Below are positions 54,883-64,000 of a stretch of 64,000 bases of DNA, piece after piece. Under the pieces are notes generated by a model. It was given only the letters and a program-made list of their open reading frames with translations, ran no database searches and had not been told where the DNA came from. Numbering within the stretch: position 1 is the first letter of the stretch; the number at the start of each line of letters is the position of its first letter. Source of the DNA: Saussurea involucrata. Lineage: Eukaryota; Streptophyta; Magnoliopsida; Asterales; Asteraceae. The stretch lies in assembly GCA_033807775.1 (NCBI GenBank), contig CM066321.1:251646422-251710421 (forward strand), in the 5' to 3' direction. Both the position numbers and the translations under genes were made by a program.

Positions 54883-55312
54883 TCTCTTGAAACTTTGGGA
54901 AAATTCAAAGTCGCAATAAACCTGTAAATTTGTGAAAATCCTGATTTTGGACAAATAGTGTGAGTAGAGCAAAGTATTCGTATATGTTTTTAGAATTGCA
55001 TATGCTTGAAGCTAATCATATTTCGCATGCTAAGCACACCAAATAGATTTAATAAAGGGATTGAAACTGAACATTTTTAACTCGATATGCAATGATGACT
55101 TGTATTTGAATCCAAACACATGCATTTGATTTCATTTGATTGAAAATCTGATAAATTTCATTAAGTTGGATTTCTTTTGTAAAGTTTTCAAATGATCAAA
55201 TGTTAGTAGTTATTAAGTGTAGTTCAGTAAATCTTATTCTCCTTGTATAAATGTTTTCATTAAAGCACTATATTTGAAATGAATAATTTTAATGAAATAT
55301 ATGCATACTTTC

Positions 55313-55867
55313 AGGGGGAGAAAACAAACTGCTCCAGAATTCTTATTTTGAGGGGGAGCAAGGTTATTCATTAAGGAGGAGAAAAAGCATAGACTTCATT
55401 CGAAGAAAAAGCATCGCTAAAGTTTTGAAAATCAAGGGGGAGAAAAGCTAAAGATTTTGAAGATGATTTTGCTTTCCAAAACTTTAGGGGGAGAAAAGCT
55501 AAAGATTTTGAAGATTGATATGGTTTTTGTACAGAAATAACAAAAGAGAGAAATGTTATTTTAAGAAGAAGAAGAGGAAAAGGAAACTGATCGGTTGTTT
55601 CTTATAAAGAAATCTTATGAAAGCTGAAATGAAGATGAGAATTGTCATTTCAAGAGGGAGCAAAGAAAAAGCAAATATATAACAGAAATCAATTTGGAAA
55701 TCGTTGCTGCTGCTGATTAAAGACTGACCAGAAGTTGTTAACTCAGATTATTCAGAATTCTGAGCAAAAGTTGTCAAAACATTCAGAAGAGCTCCTTCTG
55801 AAGATTGTTCCTGCTCTAAGAATTTGATGGTGAAAAGTACAAGTGTGTTTGACAAAAAGGGGGAGAT
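55313..55867 (+). promoter_or_regulatory. E2 polypurine tract and upstream PPT-like cluster
   Basis: The proper PPT is GACAAAAAGGGGGAGAT (55851-55867), adjoining the 3' LTR. Similar AGGGGGAG tracts occur at about 55313, 55351, 55435 and 55486, two of them followed by AAAAGCTAAAGATTTTGAAG. Multiple PPT copies near the 3' LTR are, as I recall, a Sirevirus hallmark. Confidence 0.75.
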
Positions 55868-56424
55868 TGTTAGGTCTAGAGTTTTGTCAAAAACACAAGT
55901 GTTGAGTTCTGAGTAAGAAGACTAAAGAAGACTCAGAAGACTCAGAAGTTCTGAGTAGAAGACTCAGAAGTTCTGAGTGAGAAATCTCAAAAAGATTCTA
56001 AGTGTTGGATTCTGACTAGAAGGTTCAGAGTTCTGAGTAGGAGACTCAGAACTTCTGACTATGAAGACAAATGTTCTGAAGCGCTTATTCAGAAGTATGT
56101 TCAGAATTCATATCTTGGGATATTATCTGTTATATTCAGTTACTAATTAGGACACGTGTAATTGTTCTATTAGTCTGTTTCTCATATGTACTGTAGCTTT
56201 AGCTATTATCTACAGTATATATAGGAGTTAGCAACTGTAGCTAACTGAATCTTTGGCTAACCTTTTGGATAACTCTTTACGCATAAATTGTTAGATCTAT
56301 TGAGAGAGAAATTCATTGTAATATCTTGTAATTCATAGATTGTTAATAGATCATATGACCAGTTGCTGTTAATACGATCTTAATTGTTCATATTTGATTG
56401 TAAGAGTGTATCCTGAAACTTACA
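55868..56424 (+). repeat. E2 3' LTR (557 bp)
   Basis: No difference from the 5' LTR found by eye. Its right end CTTACA joins the target duplication ATTCT and the resumed U19 leader. Confidence 0.92.
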
Positions 56425-56941
56425 ATTCTCCACACAAAAACGAATCCAAAGAACCAATTCACGAACAAATTCGATCACAAATCAACAAAATTTGATAAAA
56501 TTTCAAGAAAATGAGATTTTCTTGAAAAATCAAGAAAATCAATCAAATTCTCTTGAAAATTCCTCAAAATCTACTGATTGATCAACGAAATTCTTCTCTG
56601 ATTCTTGATCCTGCTCTGATACCAATTGTTAATCCAAGATCAACAATAACGTGCTCTAATACCAATTGTTAAACCAAGATCTAATCAAGATAGAGAAGAT
56701 GTGAATTCGTCATCTCATTGATCAATAACATTGTATACAAGATATGAGTTCTGCACTTTCTCTCTCTAAGATATGAGTTATGTATAATGAGAGTGTTTCT
56801 AAGAGTCCTCTAAACTAACACACAACAAAACCTATTTATACTAAACACAATACAAGGTGTAAACAACACAATACAACTCAATACATTGACTTTGACTTTG
56901 ACCTTTCTATATTAAAACCTTGAAGACATATTGCACTAACA

Positions 56942-59240
56942 GTGCTTGATCCTACAGATTGTGGAATGATTGGAATGAGTGGCGGTGTTTGTTCCTCTTC
57001 AGAAGTATATACTGAGTCTTCTTATTCCTCTGTTATTGGTTCCTCTGTAGTTCCTGGAGTTGGTTCTTCAGTAGCTTATGTGGTTGTTTTCCTTGTTGTA
57101 TCATCTTCTGTTGGCTCCCCCTCGGCATTTGCATCTGTAAGGTTTACAGAAGAAGATGAATTGTTTAAGGGACCTGTTAGAGAGATACCTATTTCGTTCT
57201 GGCTGGCAGAAGGTGATTCTCCAGAGGCTCTGACGGCTCCAGCAGAGGGATCAATATCATCATGGAATATCTCTTGAAATAGAAGATTTAAGTCTTCTTC
57301 TCGTGTTTTTGAGATGCCAGAGGATTCCCCTTTTAGACCGAGTTCTGAACTGATTTGTTCAGAAGTCTTCTGGAAGGTGTCATCAAAAGAAACATTTATG
57401 CTTTCTACAATCGTTCGAGACCGCAGAAGATAAACTCTGTAGGCCTTGGAAGTTGTAAAGTATCCTATGAACTTGCCTTCATCTGCCTTTACTTCAAACT
57501 TTCCTCTTGCTTCTCTATCAGTTAAGACGAAGCACATGCATCCAAATACATGGAAGAACTTGATGTTTGGTCGTCTTTTGTTGATCAAATGATATGGTGT
57601 TTTGATGTGTCTCTTTACGATGGTTGATCGATTGTGGGTATAGCAAGCGGTTGATACTGCTTCTGCCCAAAATGTCATTGGTAATCCACATGCGGTTAGC
57701 ATAGTTCTGGCGGCTTCCACAAGCGTGCGATTCTTTCGTTCGACCACGCCATTCTGTTGTGGGGTGCGTGCATCAGAGAAGTTCTGTGAAATTCCTTCTT
57801 CTGTAAGATAGGCTTCAATGACAGAGTTTTTGAATTCTGTGCCATTGTCGCTTCTCAGTTTCTGATTCCTGCACTCATACAGAACTTGGATTCTTTTCAT
57901 AAATTTATCAGTATGTTTGGAACATCTGATTTCTTTCTGAAAAATTCAACCCATGTAAATATTGAGAATTCATCGATCAAAACAAGTATATATTTCTTGC
58001 CACCTAGGCTCTGTGTAGCGATTGGACCGCAGAGGTCGACATGAAGCATGTACAGAGGCCTAGTGCAAGATACATCAGTTTTGCCTTTATGGGAAGCTCT
58101 TTTGAGTTTTCCCATTTCGCAACTCAAAGAAGCGAGAAGTAAGAAACTCGCAAGCCAAGGTTGCGAAAAGTGGGAAAACTCGCAAGCAACAGTTGCGAAA
58201 AGTGGAGAAACTCGCAAGACACGGTTGCGAAAAGTAGCCTTGGACACTGAAAGAAATCTGACAGATCACTTTTCGCAAAAGAAGCTTGCGAAAAGTTTTA
58301 AAATTCGGGTCAGTGGGTTGCGAAAAGTAAGAATTTCGGGTCAGTGGGTTGCGAAAAGCTGTAAAATTCGGGTCTTAAGGATGCGAAAAGCTATGCGAGA
58401 TGTAGACTTGAATGAAGAACAACACTCAGATCGAAGAAGCTTGCGAAAAGTAGGATGAATGTTGCGAAAAGTTTAGATCTTGCGAGATTCTTCCAAAAAC
58501 GACAGAAATCACTTAAAACTCAAAATATCTGAAATCAAACTGTGCAGATAAGTTCGAAATATAAATTCGACCACCTCTTCTTCATACACAAACCTCTGAA
58601 AACCTCTGAATCAGAAATTTGAAGATCGAACAGTAGCAAACTTCGAACAGACCAAAAACTCAGAAAAGTGCAAAATTGATCTTGAAATCCTTCGAATTAG
58701 CTCTCGATTCTTGAATAAGAATTATTCTCCACACAAAAACGAATCCAAAGAACCAATTCACGAACAAATTCGATCACAAATCAACAAAATTTGATAAAAT
58801 TTCAAGAAAATTAGATTTTCTTGAAAAATCAAGAAAATCAATCAAATTCTCTTGAAAATTCCTCAAAATCTACTGATTGATCAACGAAATTCTTCTCTGA
58901 TTCTTGATCCTGCTCTGATACCAATTTTTAATCCAAGATCAACAATAACGTGCTCTAATACCAATTGTTAAACCAAGATCTAATCAAGATAGAGAAGATG
59001 TGAATTCGTCATCTCATTGATCAATAACATTGTATACAAGATATGAGTTCTGCACTTTCTCTCTCTAAGATATGAGTTATGTATAATGAGAGTGTTTCTA
59101 AGATTCCTCTAAACTAACACACAACAAAACCTATTTATACTAAACACAATACAAGGTGTAAACAACACAATACAACTCAATACATTGACTTTGACTTTGA
59201 CCTTTCTATATTAAAACCTTGAAGACATATTGCACTAACA
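56942..59240 (-). repeat. Array unit U20 (2299 bp)
   Basis: LTR at 58966-59240. Hairpin A loop is TAG instead of GAG. The distal PBS flank reads CCAATTTTTAATCC. The LTR end has GCACTAACACTGC, breaking the junction palindrome of other units. Confidence 0.9.
57076..58115 (-). pseudogene. Integrase core fragment of U20, frameshifted
   Basis: 1040 bp with the same 1-bp deletion as U19 (near 57901). The N-terminal piece ends at 57897 and the C-terminal piece is open from 57900 to 57076. Private changes are IEAYLTE and CYTHNRS. Confidence 0.83.
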
Positions 59241-61540
59241 CTGCTTGATCCTACAGATTGTGGAATGATTGGAATGAGTGGCGGTGTTTGTTCCTCTTCA
59301 GAAGTATATACTGAGTCTTCTTGTTCCTCTGTTATTGGTTCCTCTGTAGTTCCTGGAGTTGGTTCTTCAGTAGCTTATGTGGTTGTTTTCCTTGTTGTAT
59401 CATCTTCTGTTGGCTCCCCCTCGGCATTTGCATCTGTAAGGTTTACAGAAGAAGATGAATTGTTTAAGGGACCTGTTAGAGAGATACCTATTTCGTTCTG
59501 GCTGGCAGAAGGTGATTCTCCAGAGGCTCTGACGGCTCCAGCAGAGGGATCAATATCATCATGGAATATCTCTTGAAATAGAAGATTTAAGTCTTCTTCT
59601 CGTGTTTTTGAGATGCCAGAGGATTCCCCTTTTAGACCGAGTTCTGAACTGATTTGTTCAGAAGTCTTCTGGAAGGTGTCGTCAAAAGAAACATTTATGC
59701 TTTCTACAATCGTTCGAGACCGCAGAAGATAAACTCTGTAGGCCTTGGAAGTTGTAAAGTATCCTATGAACTTGCCTTCATCTGCCTTTACTTCAAACTT
59801 TCCTCTTGCTTCTCTATCATTTAAGACGAAGCACATGCATCCAAATACATGGAAGAACTTGATGTTTGGTCGTCTTTTGTTGATCAAATGATATGGTGTT
59901 TTGATGTGTCTCTTTACGATGGTTGATCGATTTTGGGTATAGCAAGCGGTTGATACTGCTTCTGCCCAAAATGTCATTGGTAATCCACATGCGGTTAGCA
60001 TAGTTCTGGCGGCTTCCACAAGCGTGCGATTCTTTCGTTCGACCACGCCATTCTGTTGTGGGGTGCGTGCATCAGAGAAGTTCTGTGAAATTCCTTCTTC
60101 TGTAAGATAGGTTTCAATGACAGAGTTTTTGAATTCTGTGCCATTGTCGCTTCTCAGTTTCTGATTCCTGCACTCATACAGAACTTGGATTCTTTTCATT
60201 AAATTTAACAGTATGTTTGGAACATCTGATTTCTTTCTGACAAATTCAACCCATGTAAATCTTGAGAATTCATGGATCAAAACAAGTATATATTTCTTGC
60301 CACCTAGGCTCTGTGTAGCGATTGGACCGCAGAGGTCGACATGAAGCATGTACAGAGGCCTAGTGCAAGATACATCAGTTTTGCCTTTATGGGAAGCTCT
60401 TTTGAGTTTTCCCATTTCGCAACTCAAAGAAGCGAGAAGAAAGAAACTCGCAAGCCAAGGTTGCGAAAAGTGGGAAAACTCGCAAGCAACAGTTGCGAAA
60501 AGTGGAGAAACTCGCAAGACACGGTTGCGAAAAGTAGCCTTGGACACTGAAAGAAATCTGACAGATCACTTTTCGCAAAAGAAGCTTGCGAAAAGTTTTA
60601 AAATTCGGGTCAGTGGGTTGCGAAAAGTAAGAATTTCGGGTCAGTGGGTTGCGAAAAGCTGTAAAATTCGGGTCTTAAGGATGCGAAAAGCTATGCGAGA
60701 TGTAGACTTGAATGAAGAACAACACTCAGATCGAAGAAGCTTGCGAAAAGTAGGATGAATGTTGCGAAAAGTTTAGATCTTGCGAGAATCTTCCAAAAAC
60801 GACAGAAATCACTTAAAACTCAAAATATCTGAAATGAAACTGTGCAGATAAGTTCGAAATATAAATTTGACCACCTCTTCTTCATACACAAACCTCTGAA
60901 AACCTCTGAATCAGAAATTTGAAGATCGAACAGTAGCAAACTTCGAACAGACCAAAAACTCAGAAAAGTGCAAAATTGATCTTGAAATCCTTCGAATTAG
61001 CTCTCGATTCTTGAATAAGAATTATTCTCCACACAAAAACGAATCCAAAGAACCAATTCACGAACAAATTCGATCACAAATCAACAAAATGTGATAAAAT
61101 TTCAAGAAAATGAGATTTTCTTGAAAAATCAAGAAAATCAATCAAATTCTCTTGAAAAATCCTCAAAATCTACTGATTGATCAACGAAATTCTTCTCTGA
61201 ATCTTGATCCTGCTCTGATACCAATTGTTAATCCAAGATCAACAATAACGTGCTCTGATACCAATTGTTAAACCAAGATCTAATCAAGATAGAGAAGATG
61301 TGAATTCGTCATCTCATTGATCAATAACATTGTATACAAGATATGAGTTCTGCACTTTCTCTCTCTAAGATATGAGTTATGTATAATGAGAGTGTTTCTA
61401 AGATTCCTCTAAACTAACACACAACAAAACCTATTTATACTAAACACAATACAAGGTGTAAACAACACAATACAACTCAATACATTGACTTTGACTTTGA
61501 CCTTTCTATATTAAAACCTTGAAGACATATTGCACTAACA
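59241..61540 (-). repeat. Array unit U21 (2300 bp)
   Basis: LTR at 61266-61540. AGATTCCTCT in the LTR and ACTAACACTGC at the junction are shared with the U20 LTR. Confidence 0.9.
59375..60415 (-). CDS. Integrase core fragment of U21 (intact ORF)
   Basis: 346 codons, catalytic residues present. LIHEFSR (Asp to His) lies in the conserved segment after the first catalytic Asp but is not one of the triad. ECRNQKL links it to U19-U20, yet it lacks their frameshift. Confidence 0.78.
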   Translation of the reverse strand: MGKLKRASHKGKTDVSCTRPLYMLHVDLCGPIATQSLGGKKYILVLIHEFSRFTWVEFVRKKSDVPNILLNLMKRIQVLYECRNQKLRSDNGTEFKNSVIETYLTEEGISQNFSDARTPQQNGVVERKNRTLVEAARTMLTACGLPMTFWAEAVSTACYTQNRSTIVKRHIKTPYHLINKRRPNIKFFHVFGCMCFVLNDREARGKFEVKADEGKFIGYFTTSKAYRVYLLRSRTIVESINVSFDDTFQKTSEQISSELGLKGESSGISKTREEDLNLLFQEIFHDDIDPSAGAVRASGESPSASQNEIGISLTGPLNNSSSSVNLTDANAEGEPTEDDTTRKTTT

Positions 61541-63811
61541 CTGCTTGATCCTACAGATTGTGGAATGATTGGAATGAGTGGCGGTGTTTGTTCCTCTTCA
61601 GAAGTATATACTGAGTCTTCTTGTTCCTCTGTTATTGGTTCCTCTGTAGTTCCTGGAGTTGGTTCTTCAGTAGCTTATGTGGTTGTTTTCCTTGTTGTAT
61701 CATCTTCTGTTGGCTCCCCCTCGGCATTTGCATCTGTAAGGTTTACAGAAGAAGATGAATTGTTTAAGGGACCTGTTAGAGAGATACCTATTTCGTTCTG
61801 GCCGGCAGAAGGTGATTCTCCAGAGGCTCTGACGGCTCCAGCAGAGGGATCAATATCATCATGGAATATCTCTTGAAATAGAAGATTTAAGTCTTCTTCT
61901 CGTGTTTTTGAGATGCCAGAGGATTCCCCTTTTAGACCGAGTTCTGAACTGATTTGTTCAGAAGTCTTCTGGAAGGTGTCGTCAAAAGAAACATTTATGC
62001 TTTCTACAATCGTTCGAGACCGCAGAAGATAAACTCTGTAGGCCTTGGAAGTTGTAAAGTATCCTATGAACTTGCCTTCATCTGCCTTTACTTCAAACTT
62101 TCCTCTTGCTTCTCTATCATTTAAGACGAAGCACATGCATCCAAATACATGGAAGAACTTGATGTTTGGTCGTCTTTTGTTGATCAAATGATATGGTGTT
62201 TTGATGTGTCTCTTTACGATGGTTGATCGATTTTGGGTATAGCAAGCGGTTGATACTGCTTCTGCCCAAAATGTCATTGGTAATCTACATGCGGTTAGCA
62301 TAGTTCTGGCGGCTTCCACAAGCGTGCGATTCTTTCGTTCGACAACGCCATTCTGTTGTGGGGTGCGTGCATCAGAGAAGTTCTGTGAAATTCCTTCTTC
62401 TGTAAGATAGGTTTCAATGACAGAGTTTTTGAATTCTGTGCCATTGTCGCTTCTCAGTTTCTGAATCCTGCACTCATACAGAACTTGGATTCTTTTCATT
62501 AAATTTATCAGTATGTTTGGAACATCTGATTTCTTTCTGACAAATTCAACCCATGTAAATCTTGAGAATTCATCGATCAAAACAAGTATATATTTCTTGC
62601 CACCTAGGCTCTGTGTAGCTATTGGACCGCAGAGGTCGACATGAAGCATGTACAGAGGCCTAGTGCAAGATACATCAGTTTTGCCTTTATGGGAAGCTCT
62701 TTTGAGTTTTCCCATTTCGCAACTCAAAGAAGCGAGAAGTAAGAAACTCGCAAGCCAAGGTTGCGAAAAGTGGGAAAACTCGCAAGCAACAGTTGCGAAA
62801 AGTGGAGAAACTCGCAAGACACGGTTGCGAAAAGTAGCCTTGGACACTGAAAGAAATCTGACAGATCACTTTTCGCAAAAGAAGCTTGCGAAAAGTTTTA
62901 AAATTCGGGTCAGTGGGTTGCGAAAAGTAAGAATTTCGGGTCAGTGGGTTGCGAAAAGCTGTAAAATTCGGGTCTTAAGGATGCGAAAAGCTATGCGAGG
63001 CGTAGACTTGAATGAAGAACAACACTCAGATCGAAGAAGCTTGCGAAAAGTAAGATGAATGTTGCGAAAAGTTTAGATCTTGCGAGATTCTTCCAAAAAC
63101 GACATAAATCACTTAAAACTAAAAATATCTGAAATCAAACTAGGCAGATAAGTTCGAAATATAAATTTGACCACCTCTTCTTCATACACAAACCTCTGAA
63201 AACCTCTGAATCAGAAATTTGAAGATCGAACAGTAGCAAACTTCGAACAGACCAAAAACTCAGAAAAGTGCAAAATTGATCTTGAAATCCTTCGAATTAG
63301 CTCTCGATTCTTGAATAAGAATTATTCTCCACACAAAAACGAATCCAAAGAACCAATTCACGAACAAATTCGATCACAAATCAACAAAATTTGATAAAAT
63401 CAAGAAAATAAATCAAATTCTCTTGAAAAATCCTCAAAATCTACTGATTGATCAACGAAATTCTTCTCTGAATCTTGATCCTGCTCTGATACCAATTGTT
63501 AATCCAAGATCAACAATAACGTGCTCTGATACCAATTGTTAAACCAAGATCTAATCAAGATAGAGAAGATGTGAATTCGTTATCTCATTGATCAATAACA
63601 TTGTATACAAGATATGAGTTCTGCACTTTCTCTCTCTAAGATATGAGTTATGTATAATGAGAGTGTTTCTAAGAGTCCTCTAAACTAACACACAACAAAA
63701 CCTATTTATACTAAACACAATACAAGGTGTAAACAACACAATACAACTCAATACATTGACTTTGACTTTGACCTTTCTATATTAAAACCTTGAAGACATA
63801 TTGCACTAACA
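61541..63811 (-). repeat. Array unit U22 (2271 bp)
   Basis: LTR at 63537-63811. A 29-bp deletion at about 63401 removes hairpin A exactly between AAAAT direct repeats, leaving TTGATAAAATCAAGAAAAT. Confidence 0.9.
61675..62715 (-). CDS. Integrase core fragment of U22 (intact ORF)
   Basis: 346 codons, DD35E residues present. PSAGQNE is private; TACRLPM links it to the U7-U9, U16 and U18 variants. Confidence 0.78.
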   Translation of the reverse strand: MGKLKRASHKGKTDVSCTRPLYMLHVDLCGPIATQSLGGKKYILVLIDEFSRFTWVEFVRKKSDVPNILINLMKRIQVLYECRIQKLRSDNGTEFKNSVIETYLTEEGISQNFSDARTPQQNGVVERKNRTLVEAARTMLTACRLPMTFWAEAVSTACYTQNRSTIVKRHIKTPYHLINKRRPNIKFFHVFGCMCFVLNDREARGKFEVKADEGKFIGYFTTSKAYRVYLLRSRTIVESINVSFDDTFQKTSEQISSELGLKGESSGISKTREEDLNLLFQEIFHDDIDPSAGAVRASGESPSAGQNEIGISLTGPLNNSSSSVNLTDANAEGEPTEDDTTRKTTT

Positions 63812-64000
63812 GTGCTTGATCCTACAGATTGTGGAATGATTGGAATGAGTGGCGGTGTTTGTTCCTCTTCAGAAGTATATACTGAGTCTTCTTGTTCCTC
63901 TGTTATTGGTTCATCTGTAGTTCCTGGAGTTGGTTCTTCAGTAGCTTATGTGGTTGTTTTCCTTGTTGTATCATCTTCTGTTGGCTCCCCCTCGGCATTT
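63812..64000 (-). repeat. Start of a further array unit, cut by window edge
   Basis: Contains the linker end and the shared TAA (63946-63948) plus the last ~17 integrase codons. It shows the array goes on to the right. Confidence 0.9.

Larger units (their letters stand above)
53199..55850 (+). other. E2 noncoding internal region
   Basis: No supported ORF. Contains a CAGAATTCTG minisatellite (53603-53757), a ~110-bp direct repeat (54473-54583, 54628-54739), four copies of a 25-bp repeat (54786-54882) and purine tracts from 55313. It occupies the position of pol in autonomous copia elements. Confidence 0.75.
50873..56424 (+). mobile_element. E2: young non-autonomous Sirevirus-like LTR retrotransposon
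   Basis: 5552 bp, TG...CA, flanked by a perfect 5-bp duplication ATTCT (50868-50872 and 56425-56429). Order on plus: 5' LTR 50873-51429, PBS 51432-51444, leader with predicted intron, gag ORF 51918-53198, noncoding 53199-55850, polypurine tract 55851-55867, 3' LTR 55868-56424. Both LTRs are 557 bp and I found no difference between them by eye, so insertion was very recent. Same family as E1 but opposite orientation; protease and all pol functions are absent in both. Confidence 0.94.
49086..56941 (-). repeat. Array unit U19 split by element E2
   Basis: Net length is 2299 bp after removing E2 (5552 bp) and its 5-bp target duplication. LTR at 56667-56941. The insertion lies in the leader, between minisatellite and PBS, at GAATTATTCT. 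Confidence 0.9.
1127..64000 (-). repeat. Head-to-tail array of 2.3-kb LTR/integrase units
   Basis: The same sequence recurs with a period of 2300 bp (range 2271-2300 after removing two insertions). There are 22 complete units, a partial one at the left edge and the start of another at the right edge. Minus-strand order within a unit is LTR, tRNA-Met PBS, leader, TTGCGAAAAGT region, integrase fragment, then the next LTR. Only one LTR separates successive internal regions, as expected of products of unequal recombination between LTRs or of tandem duplication of a truncated element. The left boundary at about 1127 is visible; the array continues past the right edge. Lines compared between units usually differ at only a few bases, so the copies are recent or homogenised. 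Confidence 0.95.

Noticed and set aside
53199..55850. Hidden pol or envelope-like gene in the long noncoding part of E1/E2
   Set aside because: No frame of useful length and no RT, integrase or protease motif could be seen in either copy.
1..64000. Bacterial or phage origin, suggested by the request for operons and by GTG-start ORFs
   Set aside because: All recognised proteins are copia retrotransposon parts and there are no bacterial gene signals.
1127..64000. Calling the array a centromeric satellite
   Set aside because: Retroelement-derived satellites can be centromeric, but nothing in the sequence shows location; CENH3 data or FISH would be needed.

Overview
The window looks like plant nuclear DNA that is almost entirely retrotransposon-derived. 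The evidence is Ty1/copia integrase and gag proteins, LTRs of the TG...CA type, primer-binding sites matching plant initiator tRNA-Met, TATA boxes inside LTRs, and no recognisable host gene. The style of the copia proteins would fit a eudicot, possibly Asteraceae, but that is only an impression. Plants do not start translation at GTG, so integrase starts are placed at ATG here.

Layout. (1) Positions 1-970, minus strand: a broken gag gene of a copia element running off the left edge, followed by about 150 bp of AT-rich sequence. (2) Positions 1127-64000: a head-to-tail array with a basic period of 2300 bp, made of one partial unit, 22 complete units (called U1-U22 here) and the start of another. 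Read on the minus strand, each unit is a 275-bp LTR, a doubled tRNA-Met primer-binding site, a leader of about 0.45 kb with hairpins, a region of about 370 bp built from TTGCGAAAAGT motifs, and a copia integrase-core fragment that ends against the next LTR. Neighbouring units share one LTR. No polypurine tract, gag, protease, reverse transcriptase or RNase H is present in a unit. (3) Two related, complete but pol-less LTR elements of about 5.5 kb interrupt the array: E1 at 23489-29002 (minus) in U10 and E2 at 50873-56424 (plus) in U19. Each has paired LTRs, a PBS, a polypurine tract, target-site duplications and one intact gag-like coiled-coil ORF.

Interpretation. The array behaves like a satellite whose monomer is a truncated LTR retrotransposon. 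Ten of 22 integrase fragments keep a full 346-codon ORF with the DD35E residues; one is slightly shortened, and the rest carry stops, frameshifts or the E1 insertion. Shared variants in runs of neighbouring units (U11-U13, U14-U15, U17-U18, U19-U20) point to local expansion by unequal exchange. Each of the 23 complete 275-bp LTRs has a TATA box and a contiguous triple TTGACY (W-box) motif, so the array could be a multi-promoter, WRKY-binding locus; that is inference. E2 has LTRs that look identical by eye and so is very young. E1 has about five LTR substitutions plus one minisatellite indel and is older.
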